From contig JBBIIK010000009.1 in assembly GCA_037446555.1 (NCBI GenBank), positions 27,540 through 91,539 of the forward strand: a DNA stretch of 64,000 nt. The letters are read 5' to 3'. A program made the position numbers and the translations under genes. This document shows positions 53,163 through 61,909 of this stretch, one piece after another. The stretch's first letter is position 1, and every line of letters begins with the position of its first letter. Source of the stretch: JANWVO01 sp037446555 (lineage in GTDB: Bacteria > Acidobacteriota > Terriglobia > Bryobacterales > Bryobacteraceae). Below the pieces are notes generated by a model. That model did not search any database and was not told the origin of the DNA. It saw only the letters and a list, made by a program, of their open reading frames with translations.

Positions 53163-54181
53163 TTCGCATCCCTCCCGCGCGCGAGCAACCCCGCCGTCAA
53201 GAGCGCCGCCTCGGCGTGCGCCCGCAGGTTGTCGAACGCCAGCCAGAACCACGCCGCCTGCGGCGCCGCCGGGTCCTCGGCGATGTCGCTTACCGTCAGC
53301 CCCACCTGTCCCCCCACGGCGATGTTCGACGCAGGCTCGGCGCCCGCGCGGCGGATGTCGATCCCCGCCTCCTCCAGAATGTGCTCCAGCGCGCCCACAG
53401 GCGGGCGCTTCGCGAACTCCACCCACACGCTCATGCAGTAGCCGTGGAACACCGGCGCCTGAATCAGGCGCACTGACGCCAGCGGCACATGCCGCGCTCC
53501 CAGCAGCGTCGCCAGATGACGCTCGATCCGCGCCGCCGCCTCTCCAAGCGCGTGCGGCGCGCCGCTGCCGTAGCGCGGCAGCAGGTTGAAGCTCACCTGC
53601 GCGTCGAACACCTCTTGCGGCAACTGGCGGAAGTTGAGCAACCCCAGCGTCTGGTTGTGCAGTTCGTCGATTCCCGCCCGCCCCTGCTGGCTCACCGGTT
53701 CCAGCACCGTCGCCACCGCCCGCACCACCGCGTGCCGCTCGTGAAGCAGCACCAGCAAGCGCGCCAGCGCCACCGCCGCCGGATGCGCCAGCGTGTGGAT
53801 CGCCTCTTCGCCTGCCTGTCCTTCGCTCGTCTCCAGCAGCGGCGCCCGCAGCCGGGACTCCGGCAGATCCTCGAACTGTCCGGTCAGGTCCACCAGCGCG
53901 GGACGGCTCGCGCATTCCCGAGCCAGCGCCGCCGCCCGCTCGTTCGCTTCCCGCTCGCCGCACAGCAACAGCACGTCGGCAGCTTCCACCAGCGTCCGGT
54001 CCAGCGGATGCATCACTTCCAGATCGCCGTCCTCGTCCTCCGGGGCGGAAACGATGTGCTCGCCCGGACGGCTCGATACGAGGTGCAGCCTCACCGGCAG
54101 ATCCTGTTCCTCCACCAGATCCCGGATCTCGCGGCCGAGAATCGTCTCGCCGCCCACCAGCAGCCAGTCTGTCTTACGCAT
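53159..54181 (-). CDS. Aspartate-semialdehyde dehydrogenase-like (USG-1 type) protein lacking catalytic Cys
   Basis: The 340-aa protein starts at ATG 54181 with a nucleotide-binding segment LLVGGETILGREI, and it keeps the Asd dimer region FNLLPRYGSG and HGYCMSVWVEF. At the position where Asd has its catalytic cysteine (N-C-x-T), this protein reads AHPAAVAL, so it cannot do the normal chemistry. Such USG-1 proteins have no known reaction. It sits between pssA and lptE. Confidence 0.8.
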   Translation of the reverse strand: MRKTDWLLVGGETILGREIRDLVEEQDLPVRLHLVSSRPGEHIVSAPEDEDGDLEVMHPLDRTLVEAADVLLLCGEREANERAAALARECASRPALVDLTGQFEDLPESRLRAPLLETSEGQAGEEAIHTLAHPAAVALARLLVLLHERHAVVRAVATVLEPVSQQGRAGIDELHNQTLGLLNFRQLPQEVFDAQVSFNLLPRYGSGAPHALGEAAARIERHLATLLGARHVPLASVRLIQAPVFHGYCMSVWVEFAKRPPVGALEHILEEAGIDIRRAGAEPASNIAVGGQVGLTVSDIAEDPAAPQAAWFWLAFDNLRAHAEAALLTAGLLARGRDAK

Positions 54182-55082
54182 GGCCCGCCCCGCCTCCGGC
54201 GCCGGGCGTTGCCGCCGCGGCTGTGCCGCGCCGGAAGAGGCCTCCGATCCGCACGACGATCCCGCTTCCCACATACGCCGTCGCCATCGCCAGCAGCACG
54301 GGCTGCGAGAAGTTCCAGATCAGGTAAAACAGCATCCCAAGGAGCACGACGCTGCGCGGGCTCCGCGGGCTCAGCAGGTTGATGTCCTTGAAGCTCCGGT
54401 AGCGCCATGTGCTCACCATCAGGAAGCTCAGCAGCCCGAGCAGCAGCGCCCACGCCGCGCTCAACGGCCACCACACCAGCGGCTGCGAGCCCGCTGCGTA
54501 GACCACCGCCGCCACCATGCCCGCCGCCGCCGGGATCGGCAGCCCCACAAAATACTTCCGGTCCGGATGGCCCGGATTCCGGGGCGCCGGATTCGTTGCA
54601 ATGTTGAACCGCGCCAGCCGCATCGAGCCGCAGCAGACGAACATGAACACCAGGAAGTAGCCCGCCTGCAGCACGTACTTGCGCGCCTCCGGAGGCGCCG
54701 CCGGATCCAGAAACTGAAATCCATAAACGAACGCCAGTACCGCCGGAGCGATGCCGAAGCTGATCACGTCCGCCAGTGAATCCAGCTCCCTGCCAAACTC
54801 CGACGTCGTGTTCGTCAGCCTCGCGATCCGCCCGTCGAGCCCATCGAAGAAGACCGCCACGCCGATCACCTTCGCCGCCAGCTCCCAGTGCGGGTTCGGC
54901 CCCAGGTGCCCCGCGCCCGCCCATAGCGCGCCCTCGATCGACTTCAGAATCGCCAGGACCCCCAGAAACAGGTTGCCCGCCGTGAACAGCGTCGGCAGCG
55001 CGTACGCCGCGCGCCGCGGGCGCCGGTCTGGCGACTTCTGATCGATCAGCTTCTCCCGCAGGTTCATGCGCGGCGTCATCAT
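54174..55082 (-). CDS. pssA: CDP-diacylglycerol-serine O-phosphatidyltransferase
   Basis: This membrane enzyme makes phosphatidylserine from CDP-DAG and serine. The 302-aa protein has the CDP-alcohol phosphatidyltransferase motif DGLDGRIARL followed by FGRELDSLADVISFG (D-G-x2-A-R-x8-G-x3-D-x3-D). About eight membrane segments follow. The gene overlaps the Asd-like gene by 8 bp and lies 7 bp from psd. Confidence 0.95.
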   Translation of the reverse strand: MMTPRMNLREKLIDQKSPDRRPRRAAYALPTLFTAGNLFLGVLAILKSIEGALWAGAGHLGPNPHWELAAKVIGVAVFFDGLDGRIARLTNTTSEFGRELDSLADVISFGIAPAVLAFVYGFQFLDPAAPPEARKYVLQAGYFLVFMFVCCGSMRLARFNIATNPAPRNPGHPDRKYFVGLPIPAAAGMVAAVVYAAGSQPLVWWPLSAAWALLLGLLSFLMVSTWRYRSFKDINLLSPRSPRSVVLLGMLFYLIWNFSQPVLLAMATAYVGSGIVVRIGGLFRRGTAAAATPGAGGGAGHA

Positions 55083-55089
55083 CGCCTCA

Positions 55090-55695
55090 TCACTCCCTCG
55101 GCGTTCGTTCCGCCAGAATCGACTCGCCCGCGCGCACCCGCTCCCCTTCGCGCACGCGGATCCGCCACTCCGGCCCCAGATACACGTCCACGCGCGACCC
55201 GAAACGGATCAACCCGATCCGCTCCCCGGCGGTCACAAACTCCCCCGGCTGCTTGTAGCAGATCACCCGCCTCGCGATCAGCCCGGCAATCTGCGAAAAC
55301 TTCACCACGCCCTCGCCCCCGTCGATCACCACCGTGTTCATTTCGTTCTGCACGCTCGCCTCGTCCCGGCTCGCCACCAGGAACTTGCCCGGCTTGTACT
55401 CCACCTCCACCACCTTGCCCCCCACCGGCGCGCGGTTCACATGCACATCGAAAATGTTGAGGAAAATGCTGACCACCGTCTCCTTCGCGCCCGCCTTGAT
55501 CCTCACGATCTTCCCGTCGGCGGGCGAAACGGCATACGGGCCCTGCGGCGCCTCACGCTCGGGGTCGCGGAAAAACCACAAACAAAAAAGGGCAAAAATG
55601 TAGAACGGCGCGCCCGCCCACGGCACGGCCAACCACCCCAGCAGCGCGCCCGCAGCCGCCGACGCCAGCGCGAAATAGAGCCCTGTGATGACCAT
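55090..55695 (-). CDS. psd: Phosphatidylserine decarboxylase, short (PSD-A-like) proenzyme
   Basis: The 201-aa proenzyme starts at ATG 55695. It has an N-terminal membrane region and then SPADGKIVRI, IFLNIFDVHVNRAPV and the self-cleavage motif RFGSRVDVYL. The Gly-Ser bond breaks to make the pyruvoyl group. It converts phosphatidylserine to phosphatidylethanolamine, pairing with pssA. The short length is typical of the PSD-A form. Confidence 0.93.
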   Translation of the reverse strand: MVITGLYFALASAAAGALLGWLAVPWAGAPFYIFALFCLWFFRDPEREAPQGPYAVSPADGKIVRIKAGAKETVVSIFLNIFDVHVNRAPVGGKVVEVEYKPGKFLVASRDEASVQNEMNTVVIDGGEGVVKFSQIAGLIARRVICYKQPGEFVTAGERIGLIRFGSRVDVYLGPEWRIRVREGERVRAGESILAERTPRE

Positions 55696-55714
55696 CGCGG
55701 TTCCGGGTCCCCTC

Positions 55715-56869
55715 CTATTGTCCCAGATGGCGCACAAGATGGGCCAGAAGCGCGATCCGCCCCGGCGCTGTATCCGCCACAATGCATTCGTGCGGCGCGT
55801 GCGCCCCCTCTCCGGCGCCGCCCAGCCCGTCCAGTGTCGGCACGCCCAGCGCCGCCGTATAGTTGCCGTCGCTCCCTCCTCCCGTCGACGACTCCTCCAG
55901 CAGCACGCCCAGCCGCTCGCGCGCAATCTTTTGCGCCAGCCGGAACAGCCCCGCCACCGCCCGCGTCCTCTCCATCGGCGGCCGGTTCAGCCCGCCCTCC
56001 ACTTCCAGCCCGCACCTGCGGTCCACAACGCGCAGGCTCCGGAACTTCCTGTCGATCCACGCCGCGTCCCGCATCTTCGCCACACGCACGTCCACAACCA
56101 CGCCCGCCTCATCCGGCACCACGTTCGACCTCGACCCGCCCCACACCACGCCCGGATTCACCGTCAGCCCCCGCCCAAGGTCCGTAAACGCCGCAATCCG
56201 CTCGATCTGCCGCGCCAGTTCCACGATCGCGTTCGCTCCGGCGCCGAAGTCGACTCCCGCATGCGCCTTGCGCCCCGTCACCCGCACGCGGTACGCACCC
56301 ACGCCCTTGCGCGCCGTCTTCAGCTTCCCCTCTAGCCCTGTGCCCGGCTCCAGCACCAGCGCCGCCGCGCTCGCCCGGGCCAGCTTCTCCGTGTGCGCCC
56401 GCGATTCCAGGCTCCCCGTCTCCTCGTCCGACACCACCCACAGCTCCACCGCGCGCTCCACAGGCGCGTCCAGTTCGCGCAGCGCGCGTATCGCCGTCAC
56501 GAAGAACACAAGCCCGCTCTTCATGTCCAGCACCCCCGGCCCGTAGATGCGCCCGCCCGGCTCGCGCCACGGCATCTCGAGCAGCGTCCCCAACGGCCAG
56601 ACCGTGTCCCCATGCCCTACTGCCAGAATCCCGGGAAGCCGCTTGCTCCGCCTCCCCGGCAGCCGGAAGCTCAGCAGCAGGCACTTGCCCGCGTGCGGCA
56701 TCCGCACGAGCCGCGCCGCCGCGCAATCGCGCGTCTCCTCCGCCAGCAGCTCCATGAAGCGCGTCACCGCCGCCGCGTCTTCCGTCGGCGACTCGCACTC
56801 CACCAGCCTCCTCAACAGCCCGCGAGCCTCCGGCCAAAACTCATGCGCTTTCGCAAGGATCTCGTCCAT
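55715..56869 (-). CDS. M20 family metallopeptidase (carboxypeptidase G2-like)
   Basis: This 384-aa di-zinc peptidase shows VGHGDTVW, GPGVLDMKSG and VVSDEETGS, which are the zinc and catalytic blocks. A dimerisation lid lies in the middle. Relatives hydrolyse C-terminal glutamates or acylated amino acids. It has no signal peptide. It is divergent from fabZ by 22 bp and shares a strand with psd and pssA. Confidence 0.92.
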   Translation of the reverse strand: MDEILAKAHEFWPEARGLLRRLVECESPTEDAAAVTRFMELLAEETRDCAAARLVRMPHAGKCLLLSFRLPGRRSKRLPGILAVGHGDTVWPLGTLLEMPWREPGGRIYGPGVLDMKSGLVFFVTAIRALRELDAPVERAVELWVVSDEETGSLESRAHTEKLARASAAALVLEPGTGLEGKLKTARKGVGAYRVRVTGRKAHAGVDFGAGANAIVELARQIERIAAFTDLGRGLTVNPGVVWGGSRSNVVPDEAGVVVDVRVAKMRDAAWIDRKFRSLRVVDRRCGLEVEGGLNRPPMERTRAVAGLFRLAQKIARERLGVLLEESSTGGGSDGNYTAALGVPTLDGLGGAGEGAHAPHECIVADTAPGRIALLAHLVRHLGQ

Positions 56870-56891
56870 CGTTTGTTAGAATAGCGGTCTC

Positions 56892-57350
56892 ATGGCTGTG
56901 CTCGAAAATATCGAGATCCGCGACATCCTCCCCCACCGCTATCCGATGCTGCTCGTCGACCGCATCCTCGAAATGGAGGAGGAGCGCATCGTCGGCATGA
57001 AGAACGTCACCGCCAACGAGCCGTTCTTCATGGGCCACTTCCCCGAATACCCCGTCATGCCCGGCGTCCTCATCGTCGAGGCCATGGCGCAGGTCGGCGG
57101 CGTGCTCGTCCTGAAAACCGTCCCCGACCGCAAATCCAAGCTCGTTCTGTTCGCCTCCATCGAAGAGGCCAAGTTCCGCCGCCCGGTGCTGCCCGGCGAC
57201 ACGCTCATCATCGAGTGCAAGACGCTGAAGCGGAAAGAGACTGTCGTCAAGATGCAGGGCACAGCCACGGTCAACGGGCAGGTCGTGGCTGAAGGCATCG
57301 TCATGTGCAAGCTCGTCGACCGCCCGGCGCCCTCCGAACCGCAGGGCTGA
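56892..57350 (+). CDS. fabZ: 3-hydroxyacyl-ACP dehydratase FabZ
   Basis: The 152-aa hot-dog fold dehydratase shows LPHRYPMLLVDRILE and the catalytic GHFPEYPVMPGVLIVEAM (His and Glu). It is 4 bp upstream of lpxA, the usual fabZ-lpxA pairing that balances fatty acid and lipid A synthesis. Confidence 0.96.
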   Translation: MAVLENIEIRDILPHRYPMLLVDRILEMEEERIVGMKNVTANEPFFMGHFPEYPVMPGVLIVEAMAQVGGVLVLKTVPDRKSKLVLFASIEEAKFRRPVLPGDTLIIECKTLKRKETVVKMQGTATVNGQVVAEGIVMCKLVDRPAPSEPQG

Positions 57351-57354
57351 GCCC

Positions 57355-58131
57355 ATGGCAATCCACCCCACGGCGATCGTGGATCCGTCGGCGCGGATTC
57401 ACCCCGATGCCGAGGTGGGCCCCTGCTGCGTCATTGGCGCCGAAGTCGAGATCGGCGCCCGCACCCGCCTCATGGGCCACCTCTTCATCGAAGGCCCCGC
57501 GTGGATCGGCGAGGACAACCTCTTCTTCCCCTACTCCACCATCGGCGTCGCCTCGCAGGACCTGAAATACAAGGGCGAGCGCGCCGAAACCCGCATCGGC
57601 CACCGCAACCGCATTCGCGAGTTCGTCTCCGTCCACCGCGGCACCGCAGGCGGCGGAGGCGTCACCAGCCTCGGCGACGACAACCTGATCATGGCCTACG
57701 CCCACATCGCCCACGATGTCCGAATCGGCAGCCATTGCATCCTGGGCAACGCCGCCACTCTCGCCGGGCACGTCACCATCGGGGATTGGGCCATCGTGGA
57801 GGCCTTCTCCGGCGTTCATCAGTTCTGCCGCATCGGCCGCCACGCCATCGTCGGCGGCTACAGCGTCATCACGCAGGACGTCCTGCCTTACTCGATGACC
57901 GTCACGCCGCGCGAGTCCCGCCTCTACGGCGCCAACAAGGTCGGCCTCGAACGGCGCGGCTTCCCGCCGGAAACCATTCAGGCGCTCCACAAGGCTTTCC
58001 GCTTTCTCCGCAGCGAGTCGCTCAACACCGCCCAAGCCCTCGAGAAGATCCGCCAGGAGGCGCCGCCGCTCGAGGAGTTGAACGAACTCATCGAGTTCAT
58101 CCGCACCTCGGAGCGCGGCATCATCAAGTGA
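57355..58131 (+). CDS. lpxA: Acyl-ACP-UDP-N-acetylglucosamine O-acyltransferase
   Basis: The 258-aa left-handed beta helix enzyme is first in lipid A synthesis. It has hexapeptide repeats throughout, the catalytic His in AYAHIAHDVRIG and GLERRGF near the C-terminal domain. Its stop overlaps the lpxI start (GTGA). A downstream oxidoreductase raises the possibility of amino-sugar substrates, not tested here. Confidence 0.96.
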   Translation: MAIHPTAIVDPSARIHPDAEVGPCCVIGAEVEIGARTRLMGHLFIEGPAWIGEDNLFFPYSTIGVASQDLKYKGERAETRIGHRNRIREFVSVHRGTAGGGGVTSLGDDNLIMAYAHIAHDVRIGSHCILGNAATLAGHVTIGDWAIVEAFSGVHQFCRIGRHAIVGGYSVITQDVLPYSMTVTPRESRLYGANKVGLERRGFPPETIQALHKAFRFLRSESLNTAQALEKIRQEAPPLEELNELIEFIRTSERGIIK

Positions 58132-58943
58132 GATACGGTCTCATCGCTGGCTCCAGCCGGTTCCCGGTCCTCGCCCTCGAAGAGTCGCGCCGCCTCGGAC
58201 ACGAGGTCGTCGTCGTCGCCCTCAAGGACCATGCGCCGCCCGAGGTCGAAGCCCTCGCCGCGCGCTGCTACTGGATCACCATCGCCGAACTCGGCCGCCT
58301 TATCGAAATCCTCAAGAGCGAAGGCATCACCGAGGTCATCATGGCCGGCCAGGTGAAGCACGTCTCCCTGTTCAGCTCCCTGAAGCCCGATTGGCGCCTC
58401 TTCCGCGTCCTCATGTCGCTGGAGGAGCGCAACACCGACGCGCTCATCGGCGCCGTCCAGCGGGAACTCGAACGCGAAGGCATCCGCCTCGCCGATTCGA
58501 CCCTGCTTCTGAAGCCCCTGCTCGCCGCCGAAGGCCCGCTCACCCGCCGCAAGCCCGACGCCGAAGAACGCAAGGACATCGACTACGGCCGCCGCGTCGC
58601 CAACGCCCTCGCCGGCTTCGACATCGGCCAGAGCGTCGCCATCTGCGAACGCGCTTGCGTCGCCGTCGAGGCCATGGAGGGCACCGACGCCATGCTCCGC
58701 CGCGCCGCCTCGCTCGTCAACGGCCGCCCTCTGCGGCTCGTCAAGGTCTCCCGCCGCCGCGCCCACCTCCTCTTCGATGTCCCCGTCGCCGGCCCAGGCA
58801 CCATCCGCACCATGATCGAAACCGGAACGACCGCCCTCGCCGTCGATGCCGGACGCACGCTCCTGCTCGACCGCGACGAAATGCTCTCGCTCGCCGACCA
58901 GCACGGCATCGCCATCGCCGGCTACCCTCCGGAGGAATCATGA
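58128..58943 (+). CDS. lpxI: UDP-2,3-diacylglucosamine pyrophosphatase LpxI
   Basis: The 271-aa LpxI replaces LpxH in many bacteria. It starts at GTG 58128 and shows YGLIAGSSRFPVLALEE, IMAGQVKHVSLF, DIDYGRRVANALAG and EGTDAMLRRAA, all typical of DUF1009/LpxI. Overlaps with both neighbours (GTGA and ATGA) place it in a tight lipid A operon. Confidence 0.94.
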   Translation: MRYGLIAGSSRFPVLALEESRRLGHEVVVVALKDHAPPEVEALAARCYWITIAELGRLIEILKSEGITEVIMAGQVKHVSLFSSLKPDWRLFRVLMSLEERNTDALIGAVQRELEREGIRLADSTLLLKPLLAAEGPLTRRKPDAEERKDIDYGRRVANALAGFDIGQSVAICERACVAVEAMEGTDAMLRRAASLVNGRPLRLVKVSRRRAHLLFDVPVAGPGTIRTMIETGTTALAVDAGRTLLLDRDEMLSLADQHGIAIAGYPPEES

Positions 58944-59905
58944 CCCCGCAAAAAATCCGCCTCGGCGTCGCCGGTGCCGGCGTGTTCGGCCGCAACCACC
59001 TCCGCGTCATCTCCGCAAGCCCGCTCGCTTCGCTCGCCGCCATCTATGATCCCGACCTGGGGCGCGCCCGCGCCGCCTCCGCCGAATTCGGTGGAACAGC
59101 CTGCGAATCCCTCGATCAGCTCGCCTCGCTCTGTGACTCTGCCGTGGTCGCATCTCCCACCGTCACCCACGCCGAAGTCTCCTGCCGCCTCCTCGAAGCC
59201 GGGCTCGACGTCCTCGTCGAAAAGCCCATGGCCGCTTCCCTCGACGAAGCCCGCCGCATGATCGCCGCCTCCGCCACCCGCGGGCGCATCCTCCAGGTCG
59301 GCCATCTGGAGCGCTTCAACCCCGCCGTCGAAGCCGCCTTCCGCCTCCTCCGCCTCCCGCTCTTCTTCGAAGTCCACCGCCTTAGCGTCTTCTCCCCCCG
59401 CAGCCTCGACGTCGATGTCGTCGCCGACCTCATGATCCACGATCTCGACCTTGTCCTCTCCATGACCGGTGAAGAGCCCTCCGAAGTCCGCGCCGCCGGC
59501 ATCGCCGTGCTCTCCCCCAAACCCGACATCGCCAACGTCCGCCTCGAATTCCCCGGCGGCTGCATTGCTAACCTCACCGCCTCCCGCGTCTCCACCGAGC
59601 GCGTCCGCAAGCTGCGCTTCTTCCAGCCGCGCCAGTACGTCTCGATCGACTACTCGAAGCAGGAGTGCCTCTCGATCCGCGTCACCGAAGACCGTCAGGT
59701 CCGCTTCGAGCCGCAACCTGTCGAAAAAGCGGAGCCCCTGGCCATTCAACTGGCGTCGTTCCTCTCCTGCATCTCCTCCCGCAGCCGCCCGCGTGTGGAT
59801 GGTGAAGCAGGCGCCCGCGCGCTCTCGCTGGCGCTCCGCATCGCCGAAAGGATTGCCGAACACGGCAAAGTGGTAGCCGCCCGCCTCGCCTCCGCGTCAA
59901 TCTAG
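58940..59905 (+). CDS. Gfo/Idh/MocA-family oxidoreductase in the lipid A operon
   Basis: The 321-aa NAD(P)-dependent enzyme has the Rossmann motif GVAGAGVFGRNH, VEKPMAAS, and a family C-terminal domain with VADLMIHDLDLVL. It is translationally coupled to lpxI (ATGA). In Acidithiobacillus and Leptospira the related GnnA oxidises UDP-GlcNAc so that LpxA builds 3-amino lipid A, and this position suggests a similar role. No GnnB aminotransferase is seen in the window, so it is only a hypothesis. Confidence 0.88.
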   Translation: MTPQKIRLGVAGAGVFGRNHLRVISASPLASLAAIYDPDLGRARAASAEFGGTACESLDQLASLCDSAVVASPTVTHAEVSCRLLEAGLDVLVEKPMAASLDEARRMIAASATRGRILQVGHLERFNPAVEAAFRLLRLPLFFEVHRLSVFSPRSLDVDVVADLMIHDLDLVLSMTGEEPSEVRAAGIAVLSPKPDIANVRLEFPGGCIANLTASRVSTERVRKLRFFQPRQYVSIDYSKQECLSIRVTEDRQVRFEPQPVEKAEPLAIQLASFLSCISSRSRPRVDGEAGARALSLALRIAERIAEHGKVVAARLASASI

Positions 59906-59932
59906 GAGAAGAGGCCCCGCCTCCTCCCGCGG

Positions 59933-60973
59933 ATGAGCACCCGAGCCGATTCCCGCGCCGCCCCCACGGACGCCGCCCCGCGCCTGCTGCTCGAACTGCG
60001 CGACGAAGGCGCCCGCGCCCGCCACGCATGGGCGGCTCTCGGCGCCGTGGCATTCCACGCCGCCTTCGCGGCCTTGCTCTGGTGGATGCCCTCGCCGCGC
60101 GTTCCTCTCCGCAGCGCTGCCGATGTTTGGGTCGACTTGCGCAAGTCCACGCCGCTCGTCGCACCGCCCGCGCCCTTCCGCCTCACGCAGAAAGAGCCGC
60201 AGCGCGGCCAGCCCGCCGCGGAAGTCGACATCTCCGCTCTCCTTCCACGCCCCGCCATCCAACAGCCGCAGCGTGGCTCCCCCCGCCCCTTCCAGCCGCC
60301 GCCGGGTGCGCCCGCCGCCCCGCGCAGCCGCGAACTCGATCTCGACATCCCCGACGTCTCCTTGGCGCAGGCGCTTCCGCCTCCATCCGCTCTGCCCGGA
60401 ACCGGACTTGCTGAAGCGCCCAGACCGGCGCCTCCGAAGCGCGAAAGCCCATTCGAGCCGCTCGCCGCTGCTTCCGCTCCTTCCACCCAGCCGCGGCTCG
60501 CGCTGCCCGGCGGCACCGTGCAGGAATCGGTGAAGTCTGTTGTTCGCGGCGCCGGCGGCGCAGGCATCACGGTCGGTGACGCGCCCGGCTCGGGCGGTGT
60601 CACCGAGGGCCTCGTTCAAACTCCGCGCCCGGGACGCCCCGGATCGACCCTGGAACTTCTCAGCGACCCCCGCGGCATCGACTTCCGCCCCTACCTGGTC
60701 CAGGTGCTCGCCTCCGTCCGCCGCAACTGGTACGCCGTCATGCCCGAGAGCGCCCGCCTCGGCGCCCGCGGCCGCGTCGTCATCCAGTTCGCCATCAGCC
60801 GCAGCGGCCAGGTGCCGAAGCTCGTGATCGCGGTGCCTTCCGGCCTCGACGCGCTCGACCGCGCCGCCGTTGCCAGCATCAGCGCCTCCAACCCGTTCCC
60901 GCCCCTGCCGGGCGAATACGGCGGCGCGGAGATCCGCCTCCAACTGGTCTTCTCTTATAACATGCCCAAGTGA
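59933..60973 (+). CDS. TonB-like energy transducer
   Basis: The 346-aa protein has an N-terminal cytoplasmic segment, one membrane helix (WAALGAVAFHAAFAALLWW, about residues 33-51) and a long Pro-rich periplasmic region. The C-terminal TonB domain is visible (VRRNWYAVMPESARLGARG, VVIQFAISRSGQVPKL). ExbB and ExbD are not in the window. It lies 27 bp after the oxidoreductase gene. Confidence 0.9.
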   Translation: MSTRADSRAAPTDAAPRLLLELRDEGARARHAWAALGAVAFHAAFAALLWWMPSPRVPLRSAADVWVDLRKSTPLVAPPAPFRLTQKEPQRGQPAAEVDISALLPRPAIQQPQRGSPRPFQPPPGAPAAPRSRELDLDIPDVSLAQALPPPSALPGTGLAEAPRPAPPKRESPFEPLAAASAPSTQPRLALPGGTVQESVKSVVRGAGGAGITVGDAPGSGGVTEGLVQTPRPGRPGSTLELLSDPRGIDFRPYLVQVLASVRRNWYAVMPESARLGARGRVVIQFAISRSGQVPKLVIAVPSGLDALDRAAVASISASNPFPPLPGEYGGAEIRLQLVFSYNMPK

Positions 60974-61158
60974 CTCGCATGGACTTCGAACCAGGAACGA
61001 TGCGCCGCAAGCTCCGCTGGGCTCTCGCCGCTTATGCCGCAATCGCTATCCTCGCGGCGCTCACCCTCGACGGGGCGCTGCTCTACGCCGTGCTCCTCTT
61101 CCTCGGTGCGCTTGCCCTCCGCAGTTGGGTCGTGGTCAAGCGCGACGAGCTTTCTTAA
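60970..61158 (+). CDS. Small membrane protein, 59-62 aa
   Basis: GTG 60970 overlaps the TonB-like stop (GTGA), and ATG 60979 is the other start. The protein has two hydrophobic helices (ALAAYAAIAILAALTL and ALLYAVLLFLGALAL) and a basic C-terminus. No family is recognised. It may cooperate with the TonB-like protein. Confidence 0.7.
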   Translation: MTRMDFEPGTMRRKLRWALAAYAAIAILAALTLDGALLYAVLLFLGALALRSWVVVKRDELS

Positions 61159-61594
61159 GTCACCGCGAAGCAGAGGGAGACCGAAGTCTCGGTCCCGCCC
61201 GAGGTACCCCACGCACCACTCGTTGGCCTCTGGCCAGCGCCGCCTGAGCCAGCCAGGGCAACTGCGAGAACCCCTGGCCTCCTGTCGCTACCGCCGCTTC
61301 CCACCATGCCCAGAAACGGCGCGACCGGAAAGCTGCGAATGTCCTTCGGAGGGTCGGCAGCCCGGCGCTGCTCGGAGAAGCCCCGGGCAGTTCTTCTACC
61401 GTGGACTCAGGCAGAAATCCCCTGATTCTTCAGTGTTTCCCCTTTGCGAAATCAGCAAGTTCATTTAATGGAAACTCCTCACTTTCGCGCTAGCATCGGC
61501 GCAGGAGACCTCGGAGAGGATTTCACTTACCGGTATCGAGACTCCGAATTTGTACCGATATGAAACTCGGTGTTCCAGCTTGGAGGGTTCAACC
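61159..61594. other. Intergenic region before the sigma factor gene
   Basis: This holds no convincing gene. Near the start, GACCGA-AGTC-TCGGTC (61179-61194) could be the terminator of the TonB operon. TACCGGTAT (61528-61536) and TACCGATAT (61553-61561) are direct repeats 25 bp apart, possibly operator sites of the sigma gene. AT-rich stretches around 61430-61480 may hold a promoter, but no clear hexamer pair is seen. Confidence 0.4.
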
Positions 61595-61909
61595 GTGAGT
61601 CGTCGGGCCGAAGTCGGATCGAAACGGGAACGTCCGGCTTCTCTCCTTTTGCAGACCTCATTGCCTTGGGTCGGAGACGAACCGGAACGATTCAGCAACA
61701 GCCTTTTAAATCTTTCACTTGCCATCTCCAACGGAAATAGCGCCAGTCGCCGGCCCGCCTCCTGCAACAATGGCCTGACGATTGCCCTTCCTGTCGCGTC
61801 GGGCGCACGGGCAGCCAGCCCGGACGGTCCGAATGCTCCTGAAAGAGACGCCGACGCCTCCGCGAGAGAGGCCGGCGCGGAGCGAAAACCTGGCAGGAAG
61901 GATGATGCG

